From an uncultured Flavobacterium sp. (lineage in GTDB: Bacteria; Bacteroidota; Bacteroidia; Flavobacteriales; Flavobacteriaceae), in the NCBI GenBank assembly GCA_946479395.1, contig CAMLFV010000028.1:1-17700 (forward strand): a stretch of DNA of 17,700 bases, given 5' to 3'. Position 1 is the stretch's first letter. The number at the start of each line of letters is the position of its first letter. Shown here piece after piece: positions 1 to 6,880 of this stretch. The position numbers and the translations under genes are program-made. The notes below the pieces were generated by a model, which saw only the letters and a list, made by a program, of their open reading frames with translations, ran no database searches and had not been told where the DNA came from.

Positions 1-138
1 TCTAAGGAAGATCCTGGCAAGCATTTACGGTCAAATTTAATTTTGTTAAAAATAAAGTGTAGAGTATTTGTGCGCATTGATAAAAGAAGTATTTTGTTTT
101 CAGGAAAGTGTATTGATATCATTGCTACAAGTCGTTAA
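1..138 (+). CDS. Possible C-terminal end of an unidentified gene cut by the left edge
   Basis: Frame 1 is open from the first base for 45 codons and stops with TAA at 136-138. In such AT-rich DNA an open run of this length is only mildly suggestive of coding. The predicted peptide is basic and contains KCRVFVRIDKRSILFSGKC; I recognise no family. It could be the tail of a gene lying mostly to the left, part of the decayed DNA that continues to 446, or a chance open frame. No start codon can be assigned. Confidence 0.25.
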   Translation, partial: SKEDPGKHLRSNLILLKIKCRVFVRIDKRSILFSGKCIDIIATSR

Positions 139-146
139 AACAGTAA

Positions 147-446
147 ATTTCTTTTTGTATTGTAGTCAAAACACAACGCATACTCACTGATATTTTTCAA
201 AATATTTTTAAAGCAATTGCAAATTCTGATTTTGAAGATAGAAAGCCTCGATTAGATAAATCGTGCTTTTCTTCAAAGGAAGTTTACTTTATTAATCTTT
301 CAAAGAAAATCATTTTTAATGTGTATGACGATAGAGGTTTGGATATAATTGCTTCAGATAAAGAAATTTTAAAATCACTTTATGAAAAATATAATGATTG
401 GGTATTGGATTATGATAGAGAAAAGATTAATAAAGTCTTTTTATAA
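147..446 (+). pseudogene. Remnant of a DUF3885-family protein (C-terminal part, no start)
   Basis: The frame between the stop at 144-146 and TAA at 444-446 is open for 99 codons and contains no ATG. Its peptide includes IFKAIANSDFEDRKPRL, then VYFINLSKKIIFNVYDDRGL, then EKYNDWVLDYDREKI just before the stop. From memory, the pattern 'YDDRG(L/M)D...LYEKYNDW(I/V)LDYDREKI' is the C-terminal signature of DUF3885 proteins, which are usually about 200 residues long, so roughly the N-terminal half is missing. I do not find that half in the other plus frames of bases 1-146. The simplest reading is a decayed or truncated gene. A non-ATG start giving a short protein is possible but less likely. The function of DUF3885 is unknown to me. 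Family call is fairly firm, pseudogene status moderate. Confidence 0.6.
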
Positions 447-542
447 AATGTTTAAAATAAATCATTAGAATAATATTTTAAAACTATAATAATTTTCCAT
501 ACGAAAACATACCAATTTTTTTATTCTGTCGTTATAAAGTTA

Positions 543-550
543 TATATTCG
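543..550 (+). promoter_or_regulatory. Weak -7-like element upstream of porQ
   Basis: TATATTCG differs by one base from the Bacteroidota -7 consensus TAnnTTTG and ends 22 bases before the porQ ATG, a spacing like that of the stronger promoters in this window. I see no convincing TTG/TTTG box at the expected distance upstream. Tentative. Confidence 0.3.
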
Positions 551-572
551 TTTTCATGTAATTCAACTAAAC

Positions 573-1583
573 ATGCGTAAACTATTAACCTTAGTTTCTT
601 TAATAACATTAACAACCGCAACTGCACAGGTAGGTGGCAAAGATGCTTATCAGTTTTTACAAATGCCTACATCGCCCAAACAAGCAGCTTTAGGTGGCAG
701 TAATACAACCATAACGGGCAACGAAGTAAATCAGGTACTATACAATCCGGCGTCGTTAAACGATGAAATGAACAACATGCTGGCGGTAAATTTTGGTAGA
801 TATTACGGCGATACAAGTTTGGGATCGGCTGCTTATGCACACAAATTTAAAAACGGACGTAATTTTCATGTGGGCGTTACCTTTTTAAATTATGGATCTA
901 TGGATGGTTACGATGAAAACGGTACTGCAACCGGATCTTTTTCGGGTAACGATATTGCGGTTTCAGTTGGTTATGCGCATCCTTTTCAAGACACTAACTT
1001 TTCGGTCGGGGCAAACATCAAAGCAATTTCATCTACATTAGAAAGTTATAATTCGTTTGCTGTTGCAGCAGATATTGGTGGTTTGTACAACGATAAAGAA
1101 ACGGGTTGGGCCGTAGGATTAACTGCGAAAAATTTGGGAGGACAATTGTCTAGCTACGAAGATACACGCGAAAGTTTACCGTTCGAAGTTGTTTTGGGGT
1201 TCAGTAAATTGTTAGAAAATGTTCCGATTCGCTGGCACTTAACCTTAGATAATTTACAGAAATGGGATATTTCGTTTTCAAATCCCAACCGTTCACAAGT
1301 CGATTTAGAAAATAACGTGACCGAAGAAAAAGTTGGTTTCGGTAACAATCTTATGCGACACGTAGTGGTTGGTATCGAACTGTTTCCAGAAAAAAACTTC
1401 AACATTCGTTTAGGATACAACTTTAAAAACGGCGAAGAAATGAAATTGGTAGAACAGCGCAGCTTCGCAGGTTTTACCGCAGGTTTTGGCTTAAAAGTAA
1501 AACGTTTTAGAATAGAATACGCATACAACCGCTTTACATTGGCAGGAAACACCAATTTGTTTGGCTTATCGGTTAAACTGTAA
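573..1583 (+). CDS. porQ: Type IX secretion system protein PorQ
   Basis: A 336-residue predicted outer-membrane beta-barrel protein. Residues 1-18 form a signal peptide (two basic residues, a hydrophobic run, then TATAQ as a plausible cleavage region). The mature N terminus, GGKDAYQFLQMPTSPKQAAL, is the segment I associate with PorQ, followed by alternating polar/hydrophobic strands and a C-terminal strand ending FGLSVKL. PorQ is related to the PorV/FadL-like barrels. In Porphyromonas and Flavobacterium it is part of the type IX secretion apparatus, working with PorU/PorV/PorZ in releasing or anchoring cargo at the cell surface. Its presence implies a T9SS elsewhere in the genome. The ATG at 573 is the only start giving an intact signal peptide. 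cmk follows after 26 bases, and the two often sit together in flavobacteria (recalled, not checked). Confidence 0.88.
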   Translation: MRKLLTLVSLITLTTATAQVGGKDAYQFLQMPTSPKQAALGGSNTTITGNEVNQVLYNPASLNDEMNNMLAVNFGRYYGDTSLGSAAYAHKFKNGRNFHVGVTFLNYGSMDGYDENGTATGSFSGNDIAVSVGYAHPFQDTNFSVGANIKAISSTLESYNSFAVAADIGGLYNDKETGWAVGLTAKNLGGQLSSYEDTRESLPFEVVLGFSKLLENVPIRWHLTLDNLQKWDISFSNPNRSQVDLENNVTEEKVGFGNNLMRHVVVGIELFPEKNFNIRLGYNFKNGEEMKLVEQRSFAGFTAGFGLKVKRFRIEYAYNRFTLAGNTNLFGLSVKL

Positions 1584-1591
1584 TATTTTTG
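1560..1591 (+). promoter_or_regulatory. Bacteroidota-type promoter for cmk, overlapping the end of porQ
   Basis: TTTG at 1560-1563, a 20-base spacer and TATTTTTG at 1584-1591 match the Bacteroidota consensus TTTG-N19/20-TAnnTTTG exactly. The -33 box lies inside the last porQ codons and the -7 box starts at the base after the porQ stop. Transcription would begin near 1596-1598, leaving a leader of only about 12-14 bases before the cmk TTG. Confidence 0.7.
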
Positions 1592-1609
1592 CAGATAAAA
1601 TAAATTGTT

Positions 1610-2302
1610 TTGAAAAAAATAACCATAGCTATTGATGGTCATTCATCAACCGGGAAAAGCACGCTGGCAAAACAGCTGGCAAAAACCTTAAATTATATTT
1701 ATATCGATACCGGTGCGATGTACCGTGCCGTAACCTTGTTTGCCATGCAGCAAGGTTTTATTACTTCTGATACTTTTGATGCTGAGCAATTGGTTGCCAA
1801 TTTAAATCACGTTTTTTTATCGTTTAAGTTTAATGAAGATTTGGGCTTTGCCGAAATTTATCTGAACGATGAAAATGTAGAGGATAAAATCAGATCGATC
1901 GAAGTATCGAATTTTGTAAGTAAAATAGCCGAAGTTTCTGCCATTAGAACGAAATTGGTTCAACAGCAAAAAAAATACGGCATTGATAAAGGTGTGGTGA
2001 TGGATGGTCGTGATATTGGAACTGTTGTTTTTCCTGATGCCGAATTAAAAATCTTTATGACGGCTTCGGCTGAAATCAGAGCAGAACGCCGATTTTTAGA
2101 ATTGCAGGAAAAATCGTCAAACATTACTTTTAATGAGGTGCTAAAAAACGTTGTGGAACGCGACAAAATTGATTCTTCTCGAGAAGATTCTCCTTTAATT
2201 GTTGCTGAAAATGCTGTAGTGATTGATAATTCAAACCTAACAAAAGAGGAACAATTTAATTTAATTTTAGATTTGGCACACAAAGCCATAAATGCTGTTT
2301 AG
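1610..2302 (+). CDS. cmk: Cytidylate kinase ((d)CMP kinase)
   Basis: A 230-residue cytosolic P-loop kinase that phosphorylates CMP and dCMP with ATP, feeding CTP and dCTP synthesis. Visible motifs are the Walker A loop GHSSTGKST at residues 10-18, the NMP-binding segment DTGAMYRA at 33-40, DGRDIGTVVFPDA from about 132, and the lid/active-site segment RDKIDSSRE at 184-192. The length is normal for the family. The start codon is TTG at 1610: it places KKITIAIDG directly ahead of the P loop, as in other Cmk proteins, no in-frame ATG fits, and the predicted promoter ends 18 bases upstream. It can be transcribed from its own promoter and also by readthrough from porQ. Confidence 0.95.
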   Translation: MKKITIAIDGHSSTGKSTLAKQLAKTLNYIYIDTGAMYRAVTLFAMQQGFITSDTFDAEQLVANLNHVFLSFKFNEDLGFAEIYLNDENVEDKIRSIEVSNFVSKIAEVSAIRTKLVQQQKKYGIDKGVVMDGRDIGTVVFPDAELKIFMTASAEIRAERRFLELQEKSSNITFNEVLKNVVERDKIDSSREDSPLIVAENAVVIDNSNLTKEEQFNLILDLAHKAINAV

Positions 2303-2327
2303 ACTTTTTCTTAACGTTAAAAATTAA

Positions 2328-2335
2328 TACTTTTA
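2328..2335 (+). promoter_or_regulatory. Possible -7 element for nupG
   Basis: TACTTTTA matches TAnnTTTG except at the last base and ends 27 bases before the nupG ATG, as expected for a short-leader transcript. No clear -33 box is visible at the right distance, so readthrough from cmk remains possible. Confidence 0.33.
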
Positions 2336-2362
2336 CACACTTTTTTTATTAAAACGATACAA

Positions 2363-3682
2363 ATGGGCATAAAATTACGATTAACAATAATGAGCTTTTT
2401 GCAGTTTGCAGTTTGGGGAGCTTATTTAACATCAATGGGAAGTTATCTTTTTTCTATTGGAATGCGGGAACAAATCGGCTTTTTTTATGCAATGCAAGGA
2501 ATTGTTTCTATTATAATGCCTGCCATTATGGGAATTGTTGCCGATCGATGGATTCCTGTTCAAAGATTATTGGGATATTGTCATGCATTGGCTGCTGCAT
2601 TTATCATTTTAGCCGGCTATTACGGAATGACAATTGGTACAGAGGCCGAATTTTCAACATTATTCTTATTATATTCGTGCAGTGTAGCTTTTTACATGCC
2701 AACAATAGCACTTTCAAACTCTACCTCTTACACCATTCTTACAAATAACAATTTTGATACTATTAAAGCGTTTCCGCCCATTCGAACATTAGGAACGGTT
2801 GGGTTTATTTTTGCAATGTTGTTGGTAAATTTTATGGGGACAGAAAATGGTACTATTACCTTTAGTTTTTTAGGTAAAAGCACCAATTTTTTAAGTTTTC
2901 AAAATACTTATAGTCAGTTTTTTGTATCAGGAATTTTAGGAATTATCTTGTTTTTGTACAGTTTTACACTTCCTAATTGCCCAATTAGTAAAGATGTAGA
3001 GAAAAAAACGCTTACAGATACGTTAGGTTTAAAAGCTTTTGCTTTATTCAAAGAGCAAAAAATGGCTATTTTCTTTATTTTTTCGATGTTATTAGGAGTT
3101 TCGCTTCAAATTACCAACGGATATGCGAATCCGTTTATCGAAAGTTTTCAGAAAATTCCTGAATTTGCTCAAACTTGGGGCGCTCAAAATGCGAATGCCT
3201 TAATCTCTCTTTCGCAAGTATCCGAAACACTTTGTATTTTGCTTATTCCTTTCTTTTTAAAGAAATTCGGTATAAAAAAAGTAATGCTTATGGCAATGGT
3301 TGCCTGGGTTTTACGTTTCGGACTTTTTGCAACCGGAAATCCTGGAGATGGCGTTTGGATGTTTGTTTTATCAATGATTGTTTACGGAATTGCGTTTGAT
3401 TTCTTTAATGTATCAGGTTCGTTATTTGTTGATAAAGAAACCAATAAAAATATTCGCTCATCGGCTCAAGGAGTTTTTATGATGATGACAAATGGATTTG
3501 GCGCTACCATTGGAATGTTAGGTGCCCAAGCAGTTGTAAATCATTTTGTATTTTCAAATGAAAGTGCTGAAGCACAAATTGTAGGTTGGCAAACTTCGTG
3601 GTACATTATTGCAGGTTATCCTTTGGTCGTAACCATTTTATTTGCCATACTATTTAAATATAAGCATGATAAAAATATCTAA
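2363..3682 (+). CDS. nupG: Nucleoside/H+ symporter, NupG family (MFS)
   Basis: A 439-residue integral membrane protein of the major facilitator superfamily with about 12 hydrophobic segments. It closely follows E. coli NupG as I recall it: N-terminal LRLTIMSFLQFAVWGAYLTS, then MGIVADRW near residues 56-63, FPPIRTLGTVGFI near 137-149, ALFKEQKMAIFFIFSMLLG near 227-245 with LQITN just after, and late in the protein AFDFFNVSGSLFVDKE and AQGVFMMMTNGFG. NupG imports purine and pyrimidine nucleosides by proton symport across the inner membrane. The ATG at 2363 gives the family N terminus. It lies 60 bases after cmk, so a nucleoside-uptake gene next to a nucleotide kinase makes metabolic sense, although co-transcription is not proven. 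It ends at a strong hairpin. Confidence 0.9.
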   Translation: MGIKLRLTIMSFLQFAVWGAYLTSMGSYLFSIGMREQIGFFYAMQGIVSIIMPAIMGIVADRWIPVQRLLGYCHALAAAFIILAGYYGMTIGTEAEFSTLFLLYSCSVAFYMPTIALSNSTSYTILTNNNFDTIKAFPPIRTLGTVGFIFAMLLVNFMGTENGTITFSFLGKSTNFLSFQNTYSQFFVSGILGIILFLYSFTLPNCPISKDVEKKTLTDTLGLKAFALFKEQKMAIFFIFSMLLGVSLQITNGYANPFIESFQKIPEFAQTWGAQNANALISLSQVSETLCILLIPFFLKKFGIKKVMLMAMVAWVLRFGLFATGNPGDGVWMFVLSMIVYGIAFDFFNVSGSLFVDKETNKNIRSSAQGVFMMMTNGFGATIGMLGAQAVVNHFVFSNESAEAQIVGWQTSWYIIAGYPLVVTILFAILFKYKHDKNI

Positions 3683-3686
3683 TACT

Positions 3687-3719
3687 AAAAAACGGAAACT
3701 TTAAGTTTCCGTTTTTTTT
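3687..3719. terminator. Intrinsic terminator after nupG, probably bidirectional
   Basis: Arms 3687-3700 and 3704-3717 pair perfectly over 14 bp (core CGGAAACT / AGTTTCCG) around a 3-base TTA loop, followed by a T run to 3719. The left arm begins with six A, so the same hairpin would also have a U tract for transcripts of the converging DUF445 gene, whose stop lies 84 bases away. Confidence 0.85.
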
Positions 3720-3750
3720 ATGCTAATTGATGGATTTTATCATTCCGATA

Positions 3751-3769
3751 CTTCGACAGGCTCAGCACA
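3751..3769 (+). repeat. 19-base interspersed repeat, intergenic copy
   Basis: CTTCGACAGGCTCAGCACA occurs here between the nupG terminator and the end of the DUF445 gene, and again on the opposite strand at 13048-13066 inside purL. The 19 bases are identical, with partial similarity just outside (AT before, G two bases after). It is markedly richer in G+C than its surroundings. Here it would sit in the 3' untranslated part of the DUF445 transcript. Confidence 0.8.
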
Positions 3770-3800
3770 AGAAGGAGGAATCTCATTTGGATAGTAAGAT

Positions 3801-5042
3801 TTATAAAAATAAATGCGTCAAAGTATAAATTAGCAAACCAACAAGCCCGCCAACCAACGTTCCGTTAATGCGAATGTATTGTAAATCTTTACCAACTTCT
3901 AATTCCATTTTTTCGCTTAATTCGGTTCCGTCCCATTTTTGAACCGTATTTGTAATAATCTTTCCAACCTCGCTGCTGTTTTTCAATACCATCTTGTAAA
4001 CATATTGTCTGGCATATTTGTCGATATTTTCTTGCATTGTTTGATCTTCTCTAAAACTCACGATCATTTGCTGAATATTCTGTTTTATGTATTGATTAAA
4101 AGTCGCATTATGGTCACTTAATTTTTCCAACATATCTTCTTTCAGTCGCAACCAGATATCTTTTGTGTATTCATACAATTTTTCTTTTGTAATGAATTCT
4201 TCTTTTATTTGATCGAACTTATCATGCCAATCGTCTTTTTCGTTCAAATCTTCAACCACTTGATATAGTTTTAAAGTAACCGACTTTCTAATATCATGAT
4301 TTGGATTCTTTTCAATTTCTTCTAAAAATGTTGTAATACCCGAAATCAATTGATTGGTAACCGATTTTCCACCGATTAAACCTAATATTGGTTGTTTTTC
4401 AACGACTTTCTTATAAATCAATTCTCGGTTATTTTCAACGTAATGTTGAGCCTGTGGCAAAATAATATTCAACAAGCGATCGTGTTCATTTTGCTCTAAT
4501 AGATAGAGTAGGGACGTAGCTGCCAATTTTTCCAATCGAATTTCACTTGTAAGCTCAAAACCTTTCGTTGCTAAAAATTCAGCAATAGATTCATCGTCCA
4601 AATTACTAATGATACGCTGAATAATTTTACTACATTCATTGTGTATAAGCTGTTGGTTTTTCTCTTTAGAAAGCCAATCGTTTAAATATTCACTGATTGA
4701 TAGTTTATCAATATACGGACGAATAGTATCGGCAGTCAGGAAATTTGTGCTGACAAAGTTTCCTAAATTTTCACCTAACGAATCTTTATTGTTTGTGATA
4801 AGATTTGTATGTGGAATTTTTATACCTAACGGATATTTAAACAAGGCTGTAACTGCAAACCAATCTGCCAACGCACCAACCATTCCGGCTTCTGAAAACG
4901 CACGAACGTATTCCATCCACTTTTGCGGATTGTTTTTTAAAAGATACATCATTAAAATATATACAACAGCCATAAGTAGAAACAAACCTGTGGCTAACAT
5001 TTTATGTTTTTTTAGTTGACTTTTCTTTAGCTGATCGTTCAT
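3801..5042 (-). CDS. DUF445 family membrane protein
   Basis: With the start at 5042 this is a 413-residue protein. A membrane segment lies at about residues 15-35 and another at the extreme C terminus (GGLVGLLIYTLTHLFL). The DUF445 hallmark lies between residues 52 and 102: AGMVGALADWFAVTALFKYP, then LGIKIPHTNLI and FVSTNFLT. The middle is a long, charged, helical region. The family is widespread and its biochemical role is not established. An in-frame ATG at 5087 would add 15 basic residues (MKIQSKNRSFIKRYI), but I chose 5042 because the upstream ATG overlaps a promoter-like element at 5085-5092 and the shorter N terminus resembles relatives. It converges with nupG and probably shares its terminator hairpin. 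Confidence 0.85.
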   Translation of the reverse strand: MNDQLKKSQLKKHKMLATGLFLLMAVVYILMMYLLKNNPQKWMEYVRAFSEAGMVGALADWFAVTALFKYPLGIKIPHTNLITNNKDSLGENLGNFVSTNFLTADTIRPYIDKLSISEYLNDWLSKEKNQQLIHNECSKIIQRIISNLDDESIAEFLATKGFELTSEIRLEKLAATSLLYLLEQNEHDRLLNIILPQAQHYVENNRELIYKKVVEKQPILGLIGGKSVTNQLISGITTFLEEIEKNPNHDIRKSVTLKLYQVVEDLNEKDDWHDKFDQIKEEFITKEKLYEYTKDIWLRLKEDMLEKLSDHNATFNQYIKQNIQQMIVSFREDQTMQENIDKYARQYVYKMVLKNSSEVGKIITNTVQKWDGTELSEKMELEVGKDLQYIRINGTLVGGLVGLLIYTLTHLFL

Positions 5043-5084
5043 GATATATCTTTTAATGAAGCTACGATTTTTTGATTGAATTTT

Positions 5085-5092
5085 CAAATTAA
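5085..5092 (-). promoter_or_regulatory. Possible -7 element for the DUF445 gene
   Basis: The minus strand reads TTAATTTG, one mismatch from TAnnTTTG, ending 42 bases before the chosen ATG at 5042. It overlaps the alternative ATG at 5087 and so argues for the shorter protein. No clear -33 box is seen. Confidence 0.33.
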
Positions 5093-5120
5093 ATTTTCTG
5101 TTAAATACTCAATTTATCAC

Positions 5121-5153
5121 TTGATTATTTTTCAATATTTAAAAATACTTTTG
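5121..5153 (+). promoter_or_regulatory. Orphan promoter-like sequence facing fabV
   Basis: TTG at 5121-5123, a 22-base spacer and TACTTTTG at 5146-5153 match the Bacteroidota consensus in full. The downstream plus strand has no credible ORF before the hairpin at 5409-5438. It could drive a non-coding RNA of roughly 280 bases, possibly antisense to the 3' end of readthrough fabV transcripts, or be a chance match in AT-rich DNA. Confidence 0.35.
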
Positions 5154-5400
5154 TGTTAGTATCTTATAATTGTCTGTTTTAATTGTTTAATTATTTTAAA
5201 AGAGTGTGTTAATGACTGAATTTATATGCAAACAATTTTAATCTGATATGTTTAACTTATTGTTTATGTAAAATAATTTTAATTTTTGATAATCAAATAA
5301 TTATATTTTAAAATAGATTTTGTTTATATGTTAATTTTTGATATGTTTTTAAATATGAGTAATATATTTATTTCAAAAAAATGGAAATTAAGTTTTTTAT

Positions 5401-5438
5401 AAAATAAAAAAATCGCACTAAATAGTTAGTGCGATTTT
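5401..5438 (-). terminator. Intrinsic terminator of fabV
   Basis: Arms 5409-5421 and 5426-5438 form a perfect 13-bp stem (core TCGCACTAA / TTAGTGCGA) around the loop ATAG. Read on the minus strand the stem is followed by a T-rich tract (complement of A-run 5406-5412 and beyond). It begins 19 bases after the fabV stop. Confidence 0.85.
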
Positions 5439-5457
5439 AAAATAAGTTTACTATTTT

Positions 5458-6654
5458 TTAAATACTTGGAACGTTTACTTGTTCATCAACTTCAGCATCG
5501 TAATCAATAGAATCAAAATTAAATCCAAATAAATTAAAGAAGTCATTTCTGTATCCTTCAATATCCGAAATCTGTTCTAAATTTTCAGTAGTAGCTTGTT
5601 TCCATAATTTGTCAACTTCCTGCTGAACATCTTCACGCATTTCCCAATCATCAATTCTAATTCTACCTTCAGCATCTAACGGAATAGTTCCATCAGCAGT
5701 ATATAATCGGTCATTGAATAAACGGTACATTTGTTCGATTGTTCCTTCATGAATACCTTTTTCTTTCATTACTTTATATAAAAGCGAAATATAAAGTGGC
5801 ACCACAGGAATTGCAGAACTTGATTGCGTTACCAAAGCTTTGTTTACAGAAACATAAGCTTCACCGTTTAAATCTTTTAAAATGCTGTTTATTGTTGATG
5901 CCGTAGCTTCTAAGTCGTTTTTCGCCTGACCAATAGTTCCGTTACGGTAAATTGGGAAAGTTAATTCTGGTCCAATGTACGAATAAGCAACCGTTTTAAC
6001 TCCATCAGCTAAAACTCCGGCTTTTTGTAGATCTTCCATCCAAAATTTCCAATCTTCACCGCCCATTACAGCAATGGTATTATCAATATCTTCCTGACTT
6101 TCAATAGGATTTATAGTAATATCTGAAACAACACCTGTATGAAAATCAACCGTTTTGTTAGAAAATGTCTGTCCGATTGGTTTTAAGACAGATGCGTATG
6201 CAACACCCGTTTTTGGATGCGTTCTGCGTGGCGATGCCAAACTGTACACAACTAAATCAACTGTTCCTAAATCTTTTTTAATTAAATCTATGGTTTGTTG
6301 CTTAATTTCATCAGAAAACGCATCTCCGTTGATTGATTTTGCATACAAACCTGCATTTTGAGCTTCTTTTTCAAAAGCAGCAGAATTGTACCAACCTGCA
6401 GTTCCTGGTTTGCCTTCGGCAGCTGGTTTTTCAAAGAAAACACCAATTGTTGCAGCACCCGAACCAAAAGCCGCTGCTATACGTGAAGAAATTCCAAAAC
6501 CAGTTGAAGCACCAATTACTAAAACTTTCTTTGGTCCGTTTTTAATTTCGCCTTGTGATTTAACATAATCAATTTGATTTTTAATGTTAACCGCCGTTCC
6601 ATCTGGGTGCGATGTTAAACAAATAAAACCTCTTGTTCTTGGTTTAATAATCAT
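5458..6654 (-). CDS. fabV: FabV-type trans-2-enoyl-ACP/CoA reductase (NADH)
   Basis: A 398-residue cytosolic oxidoreductase of the short-chain dehydrogenase superfamily. FabV enzymes reduce the double bond of trans-2-enoyl-ACP or enoyl-CoA with NADH, the last step of each fatty-acid elongation cycle. The N terminus MIIKPRTRGFICLTSHPDG is typical. The nucleotide-binding motif GASTGFGISSR lies at residues 48-58, and the FabV-specific catalytic Tyr-X8-Lys is present as Y236 (PIYRNGTIGQAK) and K245, a longer spacing than the YX6K of FabI. Further landmarks are LVVYSLASPRRTHPKTG at about 134-150 and KALVTQSSSAIPVVPLYISL from 272. Length is normal. It is transcribed alone, with its own hairpin downstream and a divergent neighbour upstream. 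The same family includes clostridial/treponemal Ter enzymes, so enoyl-CoA reduction is an alternative role. Confidence 0.93.
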   Translation of the reverse strand: MIIKPRTRGFICLTSHPDGTAVNIKNQIDYVKSQGEIKNGPKKVLVIGASTGFGISSRIAAAFGSGAATIGVFFEKPAAEGKPGTAGWYNSAAFEKEAQNAGLYAKSINGDAFSDEIKQQTIDLIKKDLGTVDLVVYSLASPRRTHPKTGVAYASVLKPIGQTFSNKTVDFHTGVVSDITINPIESQEDIDNTIAVMGGEDWKFWMEDLQKAGVLADGVKTVAYSYIGPELTFPIYRNGTIGQAKNDLEATASTINSILKDLNGEAYVSVNKALVTQSSSAIPVVPLYISLLYKVMKEKGIHEGTIEQMYRLFNDRLYTADGTIPLDAEGRIRIDDWEMREDVQQEVDKLWKQATTENLEQISDIEGYRNDFFNLFGFNFDSIDYDAEVDEQVNVPSI

Positions 6655-6695
6655 TTTGCTATATTTTAATTTATTTTGAATCTTGTTTTAAACAT

Positions 6696-6703
6696 CAAAT
6701 TTA
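6696..6703 (-). promoter_or_regulatory. -7 element for fabV
   Basis: The minus strand reads TAAATTTG, a full match to TAnnTTTG, ending 41 bases before the fabV ATG. The expected -33 position holds only TTTTA-like sequence, so the upstream box is weak. Confidence 0.5.
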
Positions 6704-6828
6704 ACTATTTATATCTTATTTTAAAATTATATTTTCTGACGTTATTGATTGATTTTATGGTTCGATTTTATTGCATTTTTGGTAAGATAAATCATTTTTA
6801 CGATCATAATTTCTTTGTAAATAAATAT

Positions 6829-6858
6829 TTTGTTGCATTTTTTGTAACTTTAGGTTTG
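6829..6858 (+). promoter_or_regulatory. Promoter for the sugar dehydrogenase lipoprotein
   Basis: TTTG at 6829-6832, an 18-base spacer and TAGGTTTG at 6851-6858 match the Bacteroidota consensus. Transcription would begin near 6864, leaving a leader of about 17 bases before the ATG at 6881. Confidence 0.6.
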
Positions 6859-6880
6859 AATAATTATAAATATTTGCGCT

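Larger units (their letters stand above)
5043..5457. other. AT-rich intergenic gap between DUF445 and fabV
   Basis: About 415 bases without a convincing coding region on either strand; the longest ATG frames are only a few codons. At the left end is the DUF445 leader with a one-mismatch -7 element on the minus strand (5085-5092). A good plus-strand promoter match lies at 5121-5153 with no gene behind it. At the right end is the fabV terminator hairpin. The rest is very AT-rich, with short direct repeats such as TAATTTTTGAT near 5278 and 5332 that are not striking in this base composition. Confidence 0.6.

Noticed and set aside
1154..1642. A 162-codon open frame on the minus strand opposite porQ and the start of cmk.
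   Set aside because: It is fully covered by two well-supported genes on the other strand, its peptide resembles no protein I know, and it has no promoter or terminator of its own.
5043..5087. Longer start for the DUF445 protein at 5087.
   Set aside because: It adds a basic 15-residue tail and its ATG overlaps a -7-like element; ATG at 5042 is the better choice.
5088..5400. The AT-rich gap as a decayed gene or a CRISPR leader.
   Set aside because: No frame shows recognisable protein motifs and there are no regularly spaced repeats; the composition alone is no evidence.
6155..6568. Several plus-strand open frames opposite fabV, and similar ones opposite purL (11317-11568, 12016-12345).
   Set aside because: They are shadows of strongly conserved genes; none shows a protein-like motif or its own signals.
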